Source: Balanoglossus misakiensis (Eukaryota; Hemichordata). From it: 64,000 bases of DNA. Below the pieces are notes generated by a model. That model was not told the origin of the DNA. It ran no database searches and worked only from the letters and a program-made list of their open reading frames with translations. The translations under genes were made by a program, and so were the position numbers. Positions 1-13,504 of the stretch are shown here, piece by piece. Each line of letters starts with the position of its first letter. The stretch's first letter is position 1. The DNA is taken from the NCBI GenBank assembly GCA_040954595.2, contig CM082598.2:9114001-9178000 (forward strand), given 5' to 3'.

Positions 1-3000
1 GCCATTCTTGGGAGGGGAGAAATGATGGCTGAGAATTTATTGCCGCCATTCTTGGGGGGGGGGAATAACGGCTGAGAGTTTGTTGCCGCCATTCTTGGGA
101 GGGGAGAAATAACGGCTGAGAGTTTGTTGCCGCCATTATTGGGAGGGGAGAAATAAGGGCTGAGAGTTTGTTGCCGCCCTTATTGGGAGAGGAGAAACGA
201 TGGCTGAGAATTTATTGCCGCCATCCTTCGGAGGGAAAAATAACGGCTGGCAGTTTGTTGCCGCCATCATTGGGAGGGGAAAATATCAGCTGACAGTTTG
301 TTGCCGCCATTCTTGGGAGGGCAGAAACGATGGCAGAGAATTTATTGCCGCCATTCTTTGTAGGGGAGAAACGATGGCACAGAATTTATTGCCGCCATTC
401 TTTGTAGGGGAGAAACGATGGCAGAGACTTTATTGCCGCCATTCTTGGAAGGGGAGAAATAAGGGCTGAGAGTTTGTTGCCGCCATTCTTGGGAGGGGAG
501 AAATGACGGCAGAGAATTTGTTGCCGCCATTCTTGGGAGGGGAGAAATAACGGCTGAGAGTTTGTTGCCGCCATTCGCGGGATGAGCGAAATGAGGACAG
601 AGAATATTTTACGGTTGCTGCCATTCTTTGCAGAAGAGAAATGAGGGCAGAGAATTTATTGCCGCCATCCTTGGGAAGGGAGAAATAACAGCTGAGAGTA
701 TATTGCCGCCATTCTCGGGAGGGGAGAAAGGATAGCAGAGAATTTGTTGCCGCCATTCTTGGGGGGGGGGGGATGAGAAATAACGGCTGAGAGTTTGTTG
801 CCGCACTTCTTGGGAGGGTAGAAATAACGGCTGAGAGTTTGTTGCCGCCATTCTTGGGAGGGGAGAAATAACGGCTGAGAGTTTGTTGCCGCCATTCTTG
901 GGAGGGGAGAAATGATGGCTGAGAATTTGTTGCCGCCATTCTTGGGAGGGGAGAAATAACGGCTGAGAGTTTGTGGCCGCCATTATTGGGAGGGGAGAAA
1001 TGATGGCTGAGAATTTGTTGCCGCCATTCTTTGGAGGGGAGAAATGATGGCAGAGAATTTATTGCCGCCATCCTTGGGAGGGGAGAAATAACGGCTGAGA
1101 GTTTGTTGCCGCCATTCTTGGGCGGGTAAAATAACGGCTGGCAGTTTGTTGCCGCCATTCTTGGGAGGGGAGAAATGATGGCTGAGAATTTATTGCTGCC
1201 ATTCTTGGGGGGGGGGGGAAATAACGGCTGAGAGTTTGTTGCCGCCATTCTTGGGCGGGGAGAAATGATGGCAGAGAATTTGTTGCCGCCATTCTTGGGA
1301 GGGGAGAAATAATGGCTGAGAATTTGTTGCCGCCATTCTTTGGAGGGGAGAAATGATGGCAGAGAATTTATTGCCGCCATCCTTGGGAGGGGAGAAATAA
1401 CGGCTGAGAGTTTGTTGCCGCCATTCTTGGGCGGAGAGAAATGATGGCAGAGAATTTGTTGCCGCCATTCTTGGGAGGCGAGAAATGATGGCTGAGAATT
1501 TGTTGCCGCCATTCTTTGGAGGGGAGAAATGATGGCAGAGAATTTATTGCCGCCATCCTTAGGAGGGGAGAAATAACGGCTGAGAGTTTGTTGCCGCCAT
1601 TCTTGGGCGGAGAGAAATGATGGCAGAGAATTTGTTGCCGCCATTCTTGGGAGGCGAGAAATGATGGCTGAGAATTTGTTGCCGCCATTCTTTGGAGGGG
1701 AGAAATGATGGCTGAGAATTTTTTGCCGCCATTCTTGGGAGGGGAGAAATAACGGCGGAGAGTTTGTTGCCGCCATTCTTGGGAGGGGAGAAATGATGGC
1801 AGAGAATATATTGCCGCCATCCTTGGGAGGGGAGAAATAACGGCTGAGAGTTTGTTGCCGCCATTCTTTGTAGTGGAGAAACGATGGCAGAGAGTTTCTT
1901 GCCGCCATTCTTGGGAGGGGAGAAATGATGGCTGAGAATTTGTTGCCGCCATTCTTGGGAGGGGAGAAATGATGGCAGAGAGTTTGTTGCCGCCATTCTT
2001 GGGAGGCGAGAAATGATGGCTGAGAATTTGTTGCCGCCATTCTTGGGAGGGGAGAAATAACGGCTGAGAGTTTGTTGCCGCCATTCATGGGAGGGGAGAA
2101 ATATTAGGGCTGAGAGTTTGTTGCCGCCATTCTTGGGAGGGGAGAAATGATGGCAGATAATCTGTTGCCGCCATTCTTTGTAGGGGAGAAACGATGGCTG
2201 AGAATTTATTGCCGCCATTCGTTGTAGGGGAGAAACGATGGCAGAGAATTTGTTGCCGCCATTCTTGGGAGGGGAGAAATAACGGCTGAGAGTTTGTTGC
2301 CGCCATTCTTGGGAGGGGAGAAATAACGGCTGAGAGTTTGTTGCCGCCATTATTGGGAGGGGAGAAATAAGGGCTGAGAGTTTGTTGCCGCCCTTATTGG
2401 GAGATGAGAAACGATGGCTGAGAATTTATTGCCGCCATCCTTCGGAGGGTAAAATAACGGCTGGCAGTTTGTTGCCGCCATTCTTGGGAGGGGAGAAATG
2501 ATGGCTGAGAATTTATTGCTGCCATTCTTGGGGGGGGGGGGAAATAACGGCTGAGAGTTTGTTGCCGCCATTCTTGGGAGGGGAGAAATAACGGCTGAGA
2601 GTTTGTTGCCGCCATTATTGTGAGGGGAGAAATAAGGGCTGAGAGTTTGTTGCCGCCCTTATTGGGAGAGGAGAAACGATGGCTGAGAATTTATTGCCGC
2701 CATCCTTCGGAGGGTAAAATAACGGCTGGCAGTTTGTTGCCGCCATTCTTGGGAGGGGAGAAATGATGGCTGAGAATTTATTGCCGCCATCATTGGGAGG
2801 GGAAAATATCAGCTGACAGTTTGTTGCCGCCATTCTTGGGAGGGCAGAAGCGATGGCAGAGACTTTATTGCCGCCATTCTTGGAAGGGGAGAAATAAGGG
2901 CTGAGAGTTTGTTGCCGCCATTCTTGGGAGGGGAGAAATAATGGCAGATAATTTGTTGTCGCCATTCTTTGTAGGGGAGAAACGATGGCAGAGAAATTAT

Positions 3001-6000
3001 TGCCGCCATTCTTTGTAGGGGAGAAACGATGGCACAGAATTTATTGCCCCCATTCTTTGTAGGGGAGAAACGATGGCAGAGACTTTATTGCCGCCATTCT
3101 TGGAAGGGGAGAAATAAGGGCTGAGAGTTTGTTGCCGCCATTCTTGGGAGGGGAGAAATGACGGCAGAGAATTTGTTGCCGCCATTCTTGGGAGGGGAGA
3201 AATAACGGCTGAGAGTTTGTTGCCGCCATTCGCGGGATGAGCGAAATGAGGACAGAGAATATTTTACGGTTGCTGCCATTCTTTGCAGAGGAGAAATGAG
3301 GGCAGAGAATTTATTGCCGCCATCCTTGGGAAGGGAGAAATAACGGCTGAGAGTATATTGCCGCCATTCTCGGGAGGGGAGAAAGGATAGCAGAGAATTT
3401 GTTGCCGCCATTCTTGGGGGGGGGGGATGAGAAATAACGGCTGAGAGTTTGTTGCCGCCATTCTTGGGAGGGTAGAAATAACGGCTGACTGTTTGTTGCC
3501 GCCATTCTTGGGAGGGGAGAAATAACGGCTGAGAGTTTGTTGCCGCCATTCTTGGGAGGGGAGAAATGATGGCTGAGAATTTGTTGCCGCCATTCTTGGG
3601 AGGGGAGAAATAACGGCTGAGAGTTTGTGGCCGCCATTATTGGGAGGGGAGAAATGATGGCTGAGAATTTGATGCCGCCATTCTTTGGAGGGGAGAAATG
3701 ATGGCAGAGAATTTATTGCCGCCATCCTTGGGAGGGGAGAAATAACGGCTGAGAGTTTGTTGCCGCCATTCTTGGGCGGGGAGAAATGATAGATGAGAAT
3801 TTGTTGCCGCCATTCTTGGGAGGGGAAAAATGATGGCTGAGAATTTGTTGCCGCCATTCTTTGGAGGGGAGAAATAACCGCTGAGAGTTTGTTGCCGCCA
3901 TTCTTGGGCGGGGAGAAATGATGGCAGAGAATTTGTTGCCGCCATTCTTGGGAGGGGAGAAATAATGGCTGAGAATTTGTTGCCGCCATTCTTTGGAGGG
4001 GAGAAATGATGGCAGAGAATTTATTGCCGCCATCCTTGGGAGGGGAGAAATAACGGCTGAGAGTTTGTTGCCGCCATTCTTGGGCGGGGAGAAATGATGG
4101 CTGAGAATTTGTTGCCGCCATTCTTTGGAGGGGAGAAATGATGGCTGAGAATTTTTTGCCGCCATTCTTGGGAGGGGAGAAATAACGGCGGAGAGTTTGT
4201 TGCCGCCATTCTTGGGAGGGGAGAAATGATGGCAGAGAATATATTGCCGCCATCCTTGGGAGGGGAGAAATAACGGCTGAGAGTTTGTTGCCGCCATTCT
4301 TTGTAGTGGAGAAACGATGGCAGAGAGTTTGTTGCCGCCATTCTTGGGAGGGGAGAAATGATGGCTGAGAATTTGTTGCCGCCATTCTTGGGAGGGGAGA
4401 AATGATGGCAGAGAGTTTGTTGCCGCCATTCTTTGTAGTGGAGAAACGATGGCAGAGAGTTTGTTGCCGCCATTCTTGGGAGGGGAGAAATGATGGCTGA
4501 GAATTTTTTGCCGCCATTCTTGGGAGGGGAGAAATAACGGCGGAGAGTTTGTTGCCGCCATTCTTGGGAGGGGAGAAATGATGGCAGAGAATTTATTGCC
4601 GCCATCCTTGGGAGGGGAGAAATAACGGTTGAGAGTTTGTTGCCGCCATTCTTTGTAGTGGAGTAACGATGGCAGAGAGTTTGTTGCCGCCATTCTTGGG
4701 AGGGGAGAAATGATGGCTGAGAATTTGTTGCCGGCATTCTTGGGAGGGGAGAAATGATGGCTGAGAATTTGTTGCCGCCATTCTTGGGAGGGGAGAAACG
4801 ATGGCAGAGAATATATTGCCGCCATCCTTGGAAGGGGAGAAATAACGGCTGAGAGTTTGTTGCCGCCATTCTTGGGAGGGGAGAAATAACGGCGGATAGT
4901 TTGTTGCCGCCATTCTTGGGAGGGGAGAAATGATGGCAGAGAATATATTGCCGCCATCCTTGGGAGGGGAGAAATAACGGCTGAGAGTTTGTTGCCGCCA
5001 TTCTTTGTAGTGGAGAAACGATGGCAGAGAGTTTGTTGCCGCCATTCTTGGGAGGGGAGAAATGATGGCTGAGAATTTGTTGCCGCCATTCTTTGTAGTG
5101 GAGAAACGATGGCAGAGAGTTTGTTGCCGCCATTCTTGGGAGGGGAGAAATGATGGCTGAGAATTTTTTGCCGCCATTCTTGGGAGGGGAAAAATAACGG
5201 CGGAGAGTTTGTTGCCGCCATTCTTGGGAGGGGAGAAATGATGGCAGAGAATTTTTTGCCGCCATCCTTGGGAGCGGAGAAATAACGGCTGAGAGTTTGT
5301 TGCCGCCATTCTTTGTAGTAGAGAAACGATGGCAGAGAGTTTGTTGCCGCCATTCTTTGTAGTGGAGAAACGATGGCAGAGAGTTTGTTGCCGCCATTCT
5401 TGGGAGGGGAGAAATGATGGCTTAGAATTTATTGCCGCCATTCTTTGGAGGGGACAAATGATGGCAGAGAATTTATTGCCACCATCCTTGGGAGGGGAGA
5501 AATAACGGCAGAGTGTTTGTTGCCGCCGTTCTTGGGCGGGGAGAAATGATCGCAGAGAATTTGTTGCCGCCATTCTTGGGAGGGGAGAAATGATGGCAGA
5601 GAATTTGTTGCCGCCATTCTTGGGAGGGGAGAAATGATGGCTGAGAATTTGTTGCCGCCATTCTTGGGCGGAGAGAAATGATGGCAGAGAATTTGTTTCC
5701 GCCGTTCTTGGGAGGGGAGAAATGATGGCTGAGAATTTGTTGCCGCCATTCTTTGGAGGGGAGAAATGATGGCAGAGATTTAATTGCCGCCATCCTTGGA
5801 AGGGGAGAAATGATGGCTGAGAATTTGTTGCCGCCATTCTTGGGAGGGGAGAAATAACGGCGGATAGTTTGTTGCCGCCATTCTTGGGAGGGGAGAAATG
5901 ATGGCAGAGAATATATTGCCGCCATCCTTGGGAGGGGAGAAATAACGGCTGAGAGTTTGTTGCCGCCATTCTTTGTAGTGGAGAAACGATGGCAGAGAGT

Positions 6001-9000
6001 TTGTTGCCGCCATTCTTGGGAGGGGAGAAATGATGGCTGAGAATTTGTTGCCGCCATTCTTTGTAGTGGAGAAACGATGGCAGAGAGTTTGTTGCCGCCA
6101 TTCTTGGGAGGGGAGAAATGATGGCTGAGAATTTTTTGCCGCCATTCTTGGGAGGGGAAAAATAACGGCGGAGAGTTTGTTGCCGCCATTCTTGGGAGGG
6201 GAGAAATGATGGCAGAGAATTTTTTGCCGCCATCCTTGGGAGCGGAGAAATAACGGCTGAGAGTTTGTTGCCGCCATTCTTTGTAGTAGAGAAACGATGG
6301 CAGAGAGTTTGTTGCCGCCATTCTTTGTAGTGGAGAAACGATGGCAGAGAGTTTGTTGCCGCCATTCTTGGGAGGGGAGAAATGATGGCTGAGAATTTGT
6401 TGCCGCCATTCTTTGGAGGGGACAAATGATGGCAGAGAATTTATTGCCACCATCCTTGGGAGGGGAGAAATAACGGCAGAGTGTTTGTTGCCGCCGTTCT
6501 TGGGCGGGGAGAAATGATCGCAGAGAATTTGTTGCCGCCATTCTTGGGAGGGGAGAAATGATGGCAGAGAATTTGTTGCCGCCATTCTTGGGAGGGGAGA
6601 AATGATGGCTGAGAATTTGTTGCCGCCATTCTTGGGCGGAGAGAAATGATGGCAGAGAATTTGTTTCCGCCATTCTTGGGAGGGGAGAAATGATGGCTGA
6701 GAATTTGTTGCCGCCATTCTTTGGAGGGGAGAAATGATGGCAGAGATTTAATTGCCGCCATCCTTGGAAGGGGAGAAATGATGGCTGAGAATTTGTTGCC
6801 GCCATTCTTGGGAGGGGAGAAATAACGGCTGAGAGTTTGTTGCCGCCATTCTTGGGAGGGGAGAAATTTTAGGGCTGAGTGTTTGTTGCCGCCATTCTTG
6901 GGAGGGGAGAAATGATGGCAGATAATCTGTTGCCGCCATTCTTTGTAGGGGAGAAACGATGGCTGAGAATTTATTGCCGCCATTCTTTGTAGGGGAGAAA
7001 CGATGGCAGAGAATTTGTTGCCGCCATTCTTGGGAGGGGAGAAATAACGGCTGAGAGTTTGTTGCCGCCATTATTGGGAGGGGAGAAATGATAGCAGGGA
7101 ATTTGTTGCCGCCATTCTTGAGGGGGGTGAGAAATAACGGCTGAGAGTTTGTTGCCGCCATTCTTGGGAGGGGAGAACTAACGGCTGAGAGTTTGTTGCC
7201 GCCATTATTGGGAGGGGAGAAATAAGGGCTGAGAGTTTGTTGCCGCCCTTATTGGGAGAGGAGAAACGATGGCTGAGAAATTATTGCCGCCATCCTTGGG
7301 AGGGAGAAATAACGGCTGAGAGTTTGTTGCCGCCATTATTGGGAGGGGAGAAATGATAGCAGAGAATTTGTTGCCGCCATTCTTGGGGGGGGGGAGAAAT
7401 AACGGCTGAGAGTTTGTTGCCGCCATTCTTGTGAGGGGAGAAATAACGGCTGAGAGTTTGTTGCCGCCATTATTGGGAGGGGAGAAATAAGGGCTGAGAG
7501 TTTGTTGCCGCCCTTACTGGGAGAGGAGAAACGATGGCTGAGAAATTATTGCCGCCATCCTTGGGAGGGGAGAAATAACGGCTGAGAGTTTGTTGCCGCC
7601 ATTCTTGGGAGGGGAGAAATGATGGCTGACAATTTGTTGCCGCCATTCTTTGGAGGGGACAAAAGATGGCAGAGAATTTATTGCCACCATCCTTGGGAGG
7701 GGAGAAATAACGGCTGAGTGTTTGTTGCCGCCGTTCTTGGGCGGGGAGAAATGATCGCAGAGAATTTGTTGACGCCATTCTTGGGAGGGGAGAAATGATG
7801 GCAGAGAATTTGTTGCCGCCATTCTTGAGAGGGGAGAAATGATGGCCGAGAATTTGTTGCCGCCATTCTTGGGCGGGGAGAAATGATGGCAGAGAATTTG
7901 TTTCCGCCATTCTTGGGAGGGGAGAAATGATGGCTGAGAATGTGTTGCCGCCATTCTTTGGAGGGGAGAAATGATGGCAGAGAATTAATTGCCGCCATCC
8001 TTGGAAGGGGAGAAATGATGGCTGAGAATTTGTTGCCGCCATTCTTGGGAGGGGAGAAATATTAGGGCTGAGAGTTTGTTGCCGCCATTCTTGGGAGGGG
8101 AGAAATGATGGCAGATAATCTGTTGCCGCCATTCTTGGGAGGGGAGAAATGATGGCAGAGAATTTGTTGCCGCCATTCTTGGGAGGGGAGAAATGATGGC
8201 TGAGAATTTGTTGCCGCCATTCTTGGGCGGAGAGAAATGATGGCAGAGAATTTGTTTCCGCCATTCTTGGGAGGGGAGAAATGATGGCTGAGAATTTGTT
8301 GCCGCCATTCTTTGGAGGGGAGAAATGATGGCAGAGATTTAATTGCCGCCATCCTTGGAAGGGGAGAAATGATGGCTGAGAATTTGTTGCCGCCATTCTT
8401 GGGAGGGGAGAAATAACGGCTGAGAGTTTGTTGCCGCCATTCTTGGGAGGGGAGAAATATTAGGGCTGAGAGTTTGTTGCCGCCATTCTTGGGAGGGGAG
8501 AAATGATGGCAGATAATCTGTTGCCGCCATTCTTTGTAGGGGAGAAACGATGGCTGAGAATTTATTGCCGCCATTCTTTGTAGGGGAGAAACGATGGCAG
8601 AGAATTTGTTGCCGCCATTCTTGGGAGGGGAGAAATAACGGCTGAGAGTTTGTTGCCGCCATTATTGGGAGGGGAGAAATGATAGCAGGGAATTTGTTGC
8701 CGCCATTCTTGAGGGGGGGTGAGAAATAACGGCTGAGAGTTTGTTGCCGCCATTCTTGGGAGGGGAGAACTAACGGCTGAGAGTTTGTTGCCGCCATTAT
8801 TGGGAGGGGAGAAATAAGGGCTGAGAGTTTTTTGCCGCCCTTACTGGGAGAGGAGAAACGATGGCTGAGAAATTATTGCCGCCATCCTTGGGAGGGGAGA
8901 AATAACGGCTGAGAGTTTGTTGCCGCCATTCTTGGGAGGGGAGAAATGATGGCTGAGAATTTGTTGCCGCCATTCTTGGGAGGGGAGAAATGATGGCAGA

Positions 9001-12000
9001 TAATCTGTTGCCGCCATTCTTTGTAGGGGAGAAACGATGGCTGAGAATTTATTTCCGCCATTCTTTGTAGGGGAGAAACGATGGCAGAGAATTTGTTGCC
9101 GCCGCGCCATTCTTGGGAGGGGAGAAATAACGGCTGAGAGTTTGTTGCCGCCATTATTGGGAGGGGAGAAATGATAGCAGAGAATTTGTTGCCGCCATTC
9201 TTGGGGGGGAGAAATAACGGCTGAGAGTTTGTTGCCGCCATTCTTGGGAGGGGAGAAATAACGGCTGAGAGTTTGTTGCCGCCATTATTGGGAGGGGAGA
9301 AATAAGAGCTGAGAGTTTGTTGCCGCCCTTACTGGGAGAGGAGAAACGATGGCTGAGAAATTATTGCCGCCATCCTTGGGAGGGGAGAAATAACGGCTGA
9401 GTGTTTGTTGCCGCCATTCTTGGGCGGGGAGAAATGATGGCAGAGAATTTGTTGCCGCCATTCTTGGGAGGGGAGAAATGATGGCAGAGAATTTGTTGCC
9501 GCCATTCTTGGGAGGGGAGAAATGATGGCAGAGAATTTGTTGCCGCCATTCTTGGGAGGGGAGAAATGATGGCTGAGAATTTGTTGCCGCCATTCTTGGG
9601 CGGAGAGAAATAACGGCTGAGAGTTTGTTGCCGCCATTCTTGGGAGGGGAGAAATATTAGGGCTGAGAGTTTGTTGCCGCCATTCTTGGGAGGGGAGAAA
9701 TGATGGCAGATAATCTGTTGCCGCCATTCTTTGTAGGGGAGAAACGATGGCTGAGAATTTATTGCCGCCATTCTTTGTAGGGGAGAAACGATGGCAGAGA
9801 ATTTGTTGCCGCCATTCTTGGGAGGGGAGAAATAACGGATGAGAGTTTGTTGCCGCCATTATTGGGAGGGGAGAAATGATAGCAGGGAATTTGTTGGCGC
9901 CATTCTTGAGGGGGGGGGTGAGAAATAACGGCTGAGAGTTTTTTGCCGCCATTATTGGGAGGGGAGAAATAAGGGCTGAGAGTTTGTTGCCGCCATTCTT
10001 GGGAGGGGAGAAATGATGGCAGAGAGTTTGTTGCCGCCATTCTTTGTAGTGGAGAAACGATGGCAGAGAGTTTGTTGCCGCCATTCTTGGGAGGGGAGAA
10101 ATGATGGCTGAGAATTTTTTGCCGCCATTCTTGGGAGGGGAGAAATAACGGCGGAGAGTTTGTTGCCGCCATTCTTGGGAGGGGAGAAATAACGGATGAG
10201 AGTTTGTTGCCGCCATTATTGGGAGGGGAGAAATGATAGCAGGGAATTTGTTGGCGCCATTCTTGAGGGGGGGTGAGAACTAACGGCTGAGAGTTTTTTG
10301 CCGCCATTATTGGGAGGGGAGAAATAAGGGCTGAGAGTTTGTTGCCGCCCTTATTGGGAGAGGAGAAACGATGGCTGAGAAATTATTGCCGCCATCCTTG
10401 GGAGGGGAGAAATAACGGCTGAGAGTTTGTTGCCGCCATTCTTGGGCGGGGAGAAATGATGGCAGAGAATTTGTTTCCGCCATTCTTGGGAGGGGAGAAA
10501 TGATGGCTGAGAATTTGTTGCCGCCATTCTTTGGAGGGGAGAAATGATGGCAGAGAATTTATTGCCGCCATCCTTGGGAGGGGAGAAATGATGGCTGAGA
10601 ATTTGTTGCCGCCATTCTTGGGAGGGGAGAAATAACGGCTGAGACTTTGTTGCCGCCATTCTTGGGAGGGGAGAAATATTAGGGCTGAGAGTTTGTTGCA
10701 GCCATTCTTGGGAGGGGAGAAATGATGGCAGATAATCTGTTGCCGCCATTCTTTGTAGGGGAGAAACGATGGCTGAGAATTTATTGCCGCCATTCTTTGT
10801 AGGGGAGAAACGATGGCAGAGAATTTGTTGCCGCCGCGCCATTCTTGGGAGGGGAGAAATAACGGCTGAGAGTTTGTTGCCGCCATTATTGGGAGGGGAG
10901 AAATGATAGCAGAGAATTTGTTGCCGCCATTCTTGGGGGGGGGGAGAAATAACGGCTGAGAGTTTGTTGCCGCCATTCTTGGGAGGGGAGAAATAACGGC
11001 TGAGAGTTTGTTGCCGCCATTATTGGGAGGGGAGAAATAAGGGCTGTGAGTTTTTTGCCGCCCTTACTGGGAGAGGAGAAACGATGGCTGAGAAATTATT
11101 GCCGCCATCCTTGGGAGGGGAGAAATAACGGCTGAGAGTTTGTTGCCGCCATTCTTGGGAGGGGAGAAATGATGGCTGAGAATTTGTTGCCGCCATTCTT
11201 GGTAGGGGAGAAATGATGGCAGATAATCTGTTGCCGCCATTCTTTGTAGGGGAGAAACGATGGCTGAGAATTTATTTCCGCCATTCTTTGTAGGGGAGAA
11301 ACGATGGCAGAGAATTTGTTGCCGCCGCGCCATTCTTGGGAGGGGAGAAATAACGGCTGAGAGTTTGTTGCCGCCATTATTGGGAGGGGAGAAATGATAG
11401 CAGAGAATTTGTTGCCGCCATTCTTGGGGGGGGAGAAATAACGGCTGAGAGTTTGTTGCCGCCATTCTTGGGAGGGGAGAAATAACGGCTGGGAGTTTGT
11501 TGCCGCCATTATTGGGAGGGGAGAAATAAGGGCTGAGAGTTTGTTGCCGCCCTTACTGGGAGAGGAGAAACGATGGCTGAGAAATTATTGCCGCCATCCT
11601 TGGGAGGGGAGAAATAACGGCTGAGTGTTTGTTGCCGCCATTCTTGGGCGGGGAGAAATGATCGCAGAGAATTTGTTGCCGCCATTCTTGGGAGGGGAGA
11701 AATGATGGCAGAGAATTTGTTGCCGCCATTCTTGGGAGGGGAGAAATGATGGCTGAGAATTTGTTGCCGCCATTCTTGGGCGGGGAGAAATGATGGCAGA
11801 GAATTTGTTTCCGCCATTCTTGGGAGGGGAGAAATGATGGCTGAGAATTTGTTGCCGCCATTCTTTGGAGGGGAGAAATGATGGCAGAGAATTTATTGCC
11901 GCCATCCTCGGAAGGGGAGAAATGATGGCTGAGAATTTGTTGCCGCCATTCTTGGGAGGGGAGAAATAACGGCTGAGAGTTTGTTGCCGCCATTCTTGGG

Positions 12001-13504
12001 AGGGGAGAAATGATGGCAGAGAGTTTGTTGCCGCCATTCTTTGTAGTGGAGAAACGATGGCAGAGAGTTTGTTGCCGCCATTCTTGGGAGGGGAGAAATG
12101 ATGACTGAGAATTTTTTGCCGCCATTCTTGGGAGGGGAGAAATAACGGCGGAGAGTTTGTTGCCGCCATTCTTGGGAGGGGAGAAATAACGGATGAGAGT
12201 TTGTTGCCGCCATTATTGGGAGGGGAGAAATGATAGCAGGGAATTTGTTGGCGCCATTCTTGAGGGGGGGTGAGAACTAACGGCTGAGAGTTTTTTGCCG
12301 CCATTATTGGGAGGGGAGAAATAAGGGCTGAGAGTTTGTTGCCGCCCTTATTGGGAGAGGAGAAACGATGGCTGAGAAATTATTGCCGCCATCCTTGGGA
12401 GGGGAGAAATAACGGCTGAGAGTTTGTTGCCGCCATTCTTGGGCGGGGAGAAATGATGGCAGAGAATTTGTTTCCGCCATTCTTGGGAGGGGAGAAATGA
12501 TGGCTGAGAATTTGTTGCCGCCATTCTTTGGAGGGGAGAAATGATGGCAGAGAATTTATTGCCGCCATCCTTGGGAGGGGAGAAATGATGGCTGAGAATT
12601 TGTTGCCGCCATTCTTGGGAGGGGAGAAATAACGGCTGAGACTTTGTTGCCGCCATTCTTGGGAGGGGAGAAATATTAGGGCTGAGAGTTTGTTGCAGCC
12701 ATTCTTGGGAGGGGAGAAATGATGGCAGATAATCTGTTGCCGCCATTCTTTGTAGGGGAGAAACGATGGCTGAGAATTTATTGCCGCCTTTCTTTGTAGG
12801 GGAGAAACGATGGCAGAGAATTTGTTGCCGCCGCGCCATTCTTGGGAGGTGAGAAATAACGGCTGAGAGTTTGTTGCCGCCATTATTGGGAGGAGAGAAA
12901 TGATAGCAGAGAATTTGTTGCCGCCATTCTTGGGGGGGGAGAAATAACGGCTGAGAGTTTGTTGCCGCCATTCTTGGGAAGGGAGAAATAACGGCTGAGA
13001 GTTTGTTGCCGCCATTATTGGGAGGGGAGAAATAAGGGCTGAGAGTTTGTTGCCGCCCTTACTGGGAGAGGAGAAACGATGGCTGAGAAATTATTGCCGC
13101 CATCCTTGGGACGGGAGAAATAACGGCTGAGAGTTTGTTGCCGCCATTCTTGGGAGGGGAGAAATGATGGCTGAGAATTTGTTGCCGCCATTCTTGGGAG
13201 GGGAGAAATGATGGCAGATAATCTGTTGCCGCCATTCTTTGTAGGGGAGAAACGATGGCTGAGAATTTATTGCCGCCATTCTTTGTAGGGGAGAAACGAT
13301 GGCAGAGAATTTGTTGCCGCCGCGCCATTCTTGGGAGGGGAGAAATAACGGCTGAGAGTTTGTTGCCGCCATTATTGGGAGGGGAGAAATGATAGCAGAG
13401 AATTTGTTGCCGCCATTCTTGGGGGGGGGAGAAATAACGGCTGAGAGTTTGTTGCCGCCATTCTTGGGAGGGGAGAAATAACGGCTGAGAGTTTGTTGCC
13501 GCCA

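Noticed and set aside
200-469. Short plus-strand ORFs within the satellite (also at 16664, 45744, 62971 and 63150)
   Set aside because: They are readings of three to five monomers between the frequent plus-strand stops, with no homology or context.
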